The notes beneath the pieces were generated by a model. That model was not told the origin of the DNA. It did no database searches and worked only from the letters and a program-made list of their open reading frames with translations. Source: Croceibacterium_A sp039927815 (GTDB lineage Bacteria > Pseudomonadota > Alphaproteobacteria > Sphingomonadales > Sphingomonadaceae). From it: DNA of 64,000 nucleotides. Both the position numbers and the translations under genes were made by a program. The stretch covers positions 1-64,000 of the forward strand of contig JBDSUJ010000090.1 in NCBI GenBank assembly GCA_039927815.1, read 5' to 3'. Position 1 is the first letter of the stretch; each line of letters begins with the position of its first letter. Positions 60,600 to 64,000 of the stretch are shown piece after piece.

Positions 60600-61694
60600 T
60601 CACTTATACGCAATGGCAGCGCTACTAGGTCCCGCCAGATGCAGGACTTGGCACGAACTGAAGCCTGCCTCCGTACACCACGCATTGAAATCAGCCCCAG
60701 TATAGTCGGACGCTTCACCGCCTTCGATCAACATATTCAGCGACATCATGAGGCCGAACACATTCTCGCGCCGCGCGTCGTCGATTAGCTGTTCGATCAC
60801 GATGAAGGCGCCGCCGTCCGGAAGGGCGTCATAGGCCTTGTTGATCAGCATGGCTTTGGTCGGCAAGTCCCAGTCATGCAAGATCATCCCCATTGTTATC
60901 ACGTCGGCTCGCGGGAGTGGATCAGCGAAAAAGTCGAGCACTGACGCCTCGACCCGATCTGACAATCCTGCTGCAGCGATCTTGCGTCTTGCAATTGGTG
61001 CTACCGGAGGCAAGTCTGCCGTAGTGCAGCGCATATGAGAATTGGCGCGAGCGACCGCGATAGAGAGCGCGCCTTCCGCCCCGCCAACGTCGCACAAGGT
61101 TTGATAGCGAGAGAAATCGAATTTTTCAGCTAACGCGACGAAGTTACCGGTCGAAATTCCACTCATCGCTGCAAGAAATTGTTGGAGACCGTCGGGGTCG
61201 GAATAAACCGTCTCGAAAATCGAGCCCATTCCGCGACTGCTCTCGTTCTGCGCGTGGCCGGTGCGCAGCCCTTTGTCGAGATCAGCCCAAAAGGGATACA
61301 GACGATCATGCGCCATCTCAAGGAAGCCGCCAACATAGGCCGGACTCCCCTTGGCAAGAAACGTCGCAGCTTCCTCGGAATTGGAATAGACCGCCTCGGG
61401 CCCGTCACCTTCACGTTCAAGGAATTTTAGAGCCACCAGTGCATCGGGGAAATCCGGCACAGCGCGTGCGGCGAGTCCAAGCGCAGCGGCAATCTGGGGG
61501 CCTGTCATCGGGGCCCTTGCAAGTGCAGTAAATAGCCCAAGTTTGGTAGCGGCTTGCAGTGTGCGCGCTGGCCAAAAGCCCATGCCGACCTGGATGATGC
61601 GTTCAGGTGTCAAGTATTTGGCCCCCTTCCCATACCGTGTGTCACTGGCTCGAAACTCAGTCAATCTCGACACACGAGCTTCGAGACCAAGCAA
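60600..61694 (-). CDS. SAM-dependent O-methyltransferase, second copy
   Basis: A protein of about 364 residues, related in plan to the one at 22311-23321 but diverged. It has PERIIQVGMGFWPARTLQAATKLGLFTALA at the N-terminus, YQTLCDVGGAEGALSIAVARA (SAM loop), SVLDFFADPLPRADVITMGMILHDWDLPTKAMLINKAY with the catalytic His region, and FIVIEQLIDD. The start is doubtful: a TTG at 61694 begins the frame, a GTG lies seven codons later, and no clear ribosome site is present. Base composition looks lower in G+C than the flanks. Confidence 0.8.
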   Translation of the reverse strand: MLGLEARVSRLTEFRASDTRYGKGAKYLTPERIIQVGMGFWPARTLQAATKLGLFTALARAPMTGPQIAAALGLAARAVPDFPDALVALKFLEREGDGPEAVYSNSEEAATFLAKGSPAYVGGFLEMAHDRLYPFWADLDKGLRTGHAQNESSRGMGSIFETVYSDPDGLQQFLAAMSGISTGNFVALAEKFDFSRYQTLCDVGGAEGALSIAVARANSHMRCTTADLPPVAPIARRKIAAAGLSDRVEASVLDFFADPLPRADVITMGMILHDWDLPTKAMLINKAYDALPDGGAFIVIEQLIDDARRENVFGLMMSLNMLIEGGEASDYTGADFNAWCTEAGFSSCQVLHLAGPSSAAIAYK

Positions 61695-61870
61695 CGACGA
61701 TCAAGTCGCATTGGTTATAGCTCAAATCTATTTCATGATCCTCGTTGTGCGAAGTGAGCCAGGCGCCATGAAGCTAGGCCGATCAGGCGTGGGGACGAGG
61801 GTGCCGTTTCTCACTTTACCGGCAGGGGGAACTGAAGGTCGCATTCCACCCTCTGGCGGCGACATCAGCA

Positions 61871-62890
61871 TCAGCGCGTTGTTGCCCGCAATGCCGCCTT
61901 CGCAAAGACCGTCGGCAGGCCGGCCGCGCCGAGCGTGTCCATCGGCCACCACTCTCCGCCCGGAGCGGGAAGGTCGTCCCCGGCATAGACCGCGATACCC
62001 AGTTCAAGCTCCAAATGGGTGAAGCCGTGCCGCACGCGCCCCACCTCACGCCACGGCCCTGGTAGCGGCGCCTCGCCCGAACCGTCGGCGCGGGCGTTCC
62101 AGCCGTCGTCGGGGAGCGCGCGCATGCCGCCGAGCAGGCCTGTGGCGGGGCGAGTGACGAGCCACACGGCACCGTCGCGTTCGATCCAGTAAGCGGTGCC
62201 GGTGCGGACCGGGCGCGTGGGTTTGGGCGCCTTGAGCGGAAGCGCGTCCTGCCGCCCCTCCTTCCGCGCCGCGCACAAGTCCGCCAGCGGGCACAGAAGG
62301 CATTTGGGCGCGCGCGGCGTGCAGATCGTGGCGCCCAGGTCCATCATCGCCTGTGCGAAATCACCCGCGCGACGATCGGGCGTGATCGTCTCGGCAGCGG
62401 TGCGGATCGCGGGGCGCGCTGCGGGGAGAGGGATTTCGATCGCGAATAGCCGCGCCACCACGCGTTCGACATTGGCGTCAACCACCACCGCGCGCCGGCC
62501 GAACGCGATCGCCGCCACCGCCGCCGCGGTGTAAGCGCCCAGACCGGGCAGCTTGCGCAGCTCGGCCTCGGTGTCGGGAAAGCCGCCGCGCGTCGCGACT
62601 TGGCGCGCGCAGGCGATCAGGCTGCGCGCACGCGAATAATATCCCAGCCCCGCCCACTCGGCCATTACTTCGGCCTCGGGCGTGGCAGCAAGCGCCTCGA
62701 TTGTCGGCCAGCGAGCGAGAAACTTGCCGAAGTATGGCGCGGCGTGGGCAGTGGTGGTCTGCTGGAGCATGATCTCCGACAGCCATACGCGATAGGGATC
62801 GGGCACCGCGCCGCCGGTCACACGCCACGGCAACGCCCGGGCATGCGCGTCATACCAGTCGAGAAGCCGGGGGGCGATACTACCATCCAT
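61871..62890 (-). CDS. mutY: Adenine DNA glycosylase MutY
   Basis: A 339-residue HhH-GPD glycosylase that removes A opposite 8-oxo-G. Marks are SEIMLQQTTTAHAAPYFGKFLARWPTIEALA, the helix-hairpin-helix LPGLGAYTAAAVAAIAFGRRAVVVDANVERVVAR with the catalytic Asp, the iron-sulfur CTPRAPKCLLCPLADLC, and a Nudix-like C-terminal domain (WLVTRPATGLLGGMRALPDDGW). It lies head to head with dciA. Confidence 0.96.
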   Translation of the reverse strand: MDGSIAPRLLDWYDAHARALPWRVTGGAVPDPYRVWLSEIMLQQTTTAHAAPYFGKFLARWPTIEALAATPEAEVMAEWAGLGYYSRARSLIACARQVATRGGFPDTEAELRKLPGLGAYTAAAVAAIAFGRRAVVVDANVERVVARLFAIEIPLPAARPAIRTAAETITPDRRAGDFAQAMMDLGATICTPRAPKCLLCPLADLCAARKEGRQDALPLKAPKPTRPVRTGTAYWIERDGAVWLVTRPATGLLGGMRALPDDGWNARADGSGEAPLPGPWREVGRVRHGFTHLELELGIAVYAGDDLPAPGGEWWPMDTLGAAGLPTVFAKAALRATTR

Positions 62891-62919
62891 CGCGCGGCTA
62901 TGGCATGGCGCCGTCAGCC

Positions 62920-63453
62920 ATGGAACGCGACGCCAAGCCGAGGACCGGAAAAGCGGTCAAACCGTACGAGCGGCCACGCGGCGGGCCCGCGCGCCAGGTC
63001 GCGGATCTGGTGCCGCAGATCGGCCGCGCGGCGTTCCGCCGGTTCGGGTTCGTGCAATCGAGCGTGGTCACCCGCTGGCACGAGATCGTGGGTGAGCGGC
63101 ACGCGCGCGTGTGCAGCCCGGAATCGATCCGCTTCCCCCCGGGCGAGAAGAGCGACGGCATCCTCCAGCTGGTGGTGCTGCCGGCGCATGCGCCGCTGAT
63201 CCAGCATGTGATTCCCGAAATCATCGAGCGGGTGAACCGGTTTTTCGGCTATAAGGCCGTGATCCGGGTCAAGCTGCGGCAAGGCGCGGTTAAGCCGCCC
63301 CCTGCGCAAGGGACGAAAGTGGCGCCACCGTCGCTCAAGCCGATCCCGCTCGAACTGGGCGACAGCTTGCGCGACATTGGCGATCCCGAACTGCGGGTGG
63401 TGCTCGAATCGCTGGCCCGCAGCCTGGGTGGAACGGACGGGGAATCGCGATGA
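62920..63453 (+). CDS. dciA: DciA-like DUF721 protein (helicase-loader family)
   Basis: A 177-residue protein. The central DUF721 region holds LVPQIGRAAFRRFGFVQSSVVTRWHEIVGERHARVCSPESIRFP, followed by LQLVVLPAHAPLIQHVIPEIIERVNRFFGYKAVIRVKLRQG. DUF721 proteins act in loading of the replicative helicase in bacteria without DnaC. Two Met codons (62905, 62920) can start; the second is preferred. The stop overlaps the next ATG (ATGA). Confidence 0.85.
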   Translation: MERDAKPRTGKAVKPYERPRGGPARQVADLVPQIGRAAFRRFGFVQSSVVTRWHEIVGERHARVCSPESIRFPPGEKSDGILQLVVLPAHAPLIQHVIPEIIERVNRFFGYKAVIRVKLRQGAVKPPPAQGTKVAPPSLKPIPLELGDSLRDIGDPELRVVLESLARSLGGTDGESR

Positions 63454-64000
63454 GCGTGAGCAAGTGGGTATTGGGCGCCGGGGGCGGGATTGCGGCACTG
63501 GCGGCGGTGGGCGCGATAGCGCAGGCCCCGGTCAAGAAGAACTGGATCGCGGTGATCGCGCCGACCGACGGCGGGCACCGCATCGGCAACCCCGCCGCCA
63601 AAGTGAAGCTGACCGAATACATCAGCTACACTTGCCCGCATTGCGCCGCGTTCGCGCGCGACGGCGAAGGCGCGCTCCACCTGGCCTATATCGAAACCGG
63701 CAAGATCAACCTCGAAGTGCGCCACCTGATCCGCGATCCGATCGATCTGACCGCGGCGCTGCTGGTCAATTGCGGGCCACCGGGCAAATTCCTCCAGAAC
63801 CACCAGGCCTTCATGCTCGGGCAGAGCCAATGGATCGCGCCGATGGTCACCGCCAGCGCAACCCAACAGGCCCGCTGGCGGTTGCCTGGCGCGACCGGGC
63901 GGCGCGCCATCGCCAACGATTTCAAGTTTTACGACCTGATGGAACGGCGTGGCTATACCCACACCCAGACCGACAAATGCCTGGCGGACGAGCCAGCGGC
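63450..64000 (+). CDS. Thioredoxin-fold DsbA-like protein (3' end outside window)
   Basis: The first 183 residues of a secreted thioredoxin-fold protein. A signal peptide (VLGAGGGIAALAAVGAIAQA) precedes LTEYISYTCPHCAAFARDGEGAL with CPHC at residues 62-65. The remainder includes VRHLIRDPIDLTAALLVNCG. CPHC with a following Ala favours the DsbA family. It is coupled to dciA by ATGA overlap, and in sphingomonads this trio is often followed by smc; the window ends before that. Confidence 0.88.
   Translation, partial: MSVSKWVLGAGGGIAALAAVGAIAQAPVKKNWIAVIAPTDGGHRIGNPAAKVKLTEYISYTCPHCAAFARDGEGALHLAYIETGKINLEVRHLIRDPIDLTAALLVNCGPPGKFLQNHQAFMLGQSQWIAPMVTASATQQARWRLPGATGRRAIANDFKFYDLMERRGYTHTQTDKCLADEPA

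Noticed and set aside
60350..60718. Minus-strand frame of 122 codons
   Set aside because: Largely antisense-free but with no motif and no ribosome site; partly overlaps the methyltransferase end in another frame.
1..64000. CRISPR arrays, insertion sequences, rRNA genes, prophage genes
   Set aside because: No regularly spaced direct repeats, transposase, integrase or rRNA sequence was seen. The leader at 11564 resembles the antisense of the 16S tail for 15 bases only and is not an rRNA fragment.

Overview
The window reads as chromosomal DNA of an alphaproteobacterium of the order Sphingomonadales (Sphingomonas/Novosphingobium-like). This is inferred from the high G+C content, the gene order fur-plsC-miaB-phoH-ybeY-corC, the order mutY-dciA-dsbA, a MucR regulator, a class II DAHP synthase, and a large TonB-dependent receptor of the sphingomonad type. 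Genes are densely packed, with many ATGA or GTGA stop/start overlaps. I saw no insertion sequence, CRISPR array or rRNA gene. There is one tRNA (Gln, anticodon TTG).

Layout. 0-11.4 kb: housekeeping genes, mostly on the minus strand: ferritin-like protein (cut by the window edge), apaG, metZ, a PMT-like glycosyltransferase facing a GT2-GtrA glycosyltransferase, leuB, recO, katE, ubiK, tspO and tlyA. 11.4-13 kb: a very short leader ORF with an extreme Shine-Dalgarno match and stacked hairpins, followed by ilvE. 13-16 kb: a c-di-GMP locus with a heavily decayed PAS-GGDEF-EAL pseudogene and an intact tandem PilZ protein. 16-24.9 kb: accessory genes (GMC oxidoreductase, a divergent ECF-like sigma factor, an AraC regulator, two glutathione transferase-family enzymes, topoisomerase IB, an O-methyltransferase, tRNA-Gln and a VOC protein).

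24.9-32 kb: a LysR regulator divergent from a 1033-residue TonB-dependent receptor, a Tat-exported sulfatase and a facing AAHS-type MFS transporter, which looks like a uptake module for a sulfated, possibly aromatic, substrate. 32-36 kb: an ergothioneine operon egtB-egtD coupled to a DUF5996 gene and a membrane-anchored retropepsin-like protease. 36-42.3 kb: a MASE1-GGDEF diguanylate cyclase, class II DAHP synthase and an M16 protease. 42.4-51.1 kb: nfu, nitroreductase, tsaB-rimI, mucR, fur, plsC, miaB, rcnB-like, phoH, ybeY and corC. 51.2-64 kb: a LysR regulator, cupredoxin, a double SnoaL-like protein, cyclophilin, mgtE interrupted by an in-frame TAG, DUF1489, TauE/SafE, a coupled serine hydrolase-nudC-DsbA operon, a frameshifted small membrane gene, a second O-methyltransferase, then mutY-dciA-dsbA (cut by the window edge).

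The most unusual points are the ilvE leader with a 15-nt match to the 16S rRNA 3' end, the multiply broken c-di-GMP gene beside an intact PilZ protein, the sulfate-ester module, the DUF5996/protease extension of the ergothioneine operon, the amber codon in mgtE, and a plus-strand terminator with no gene in front of it near 19.74 kb. All assignments come from reading the sequence; no database search was run.
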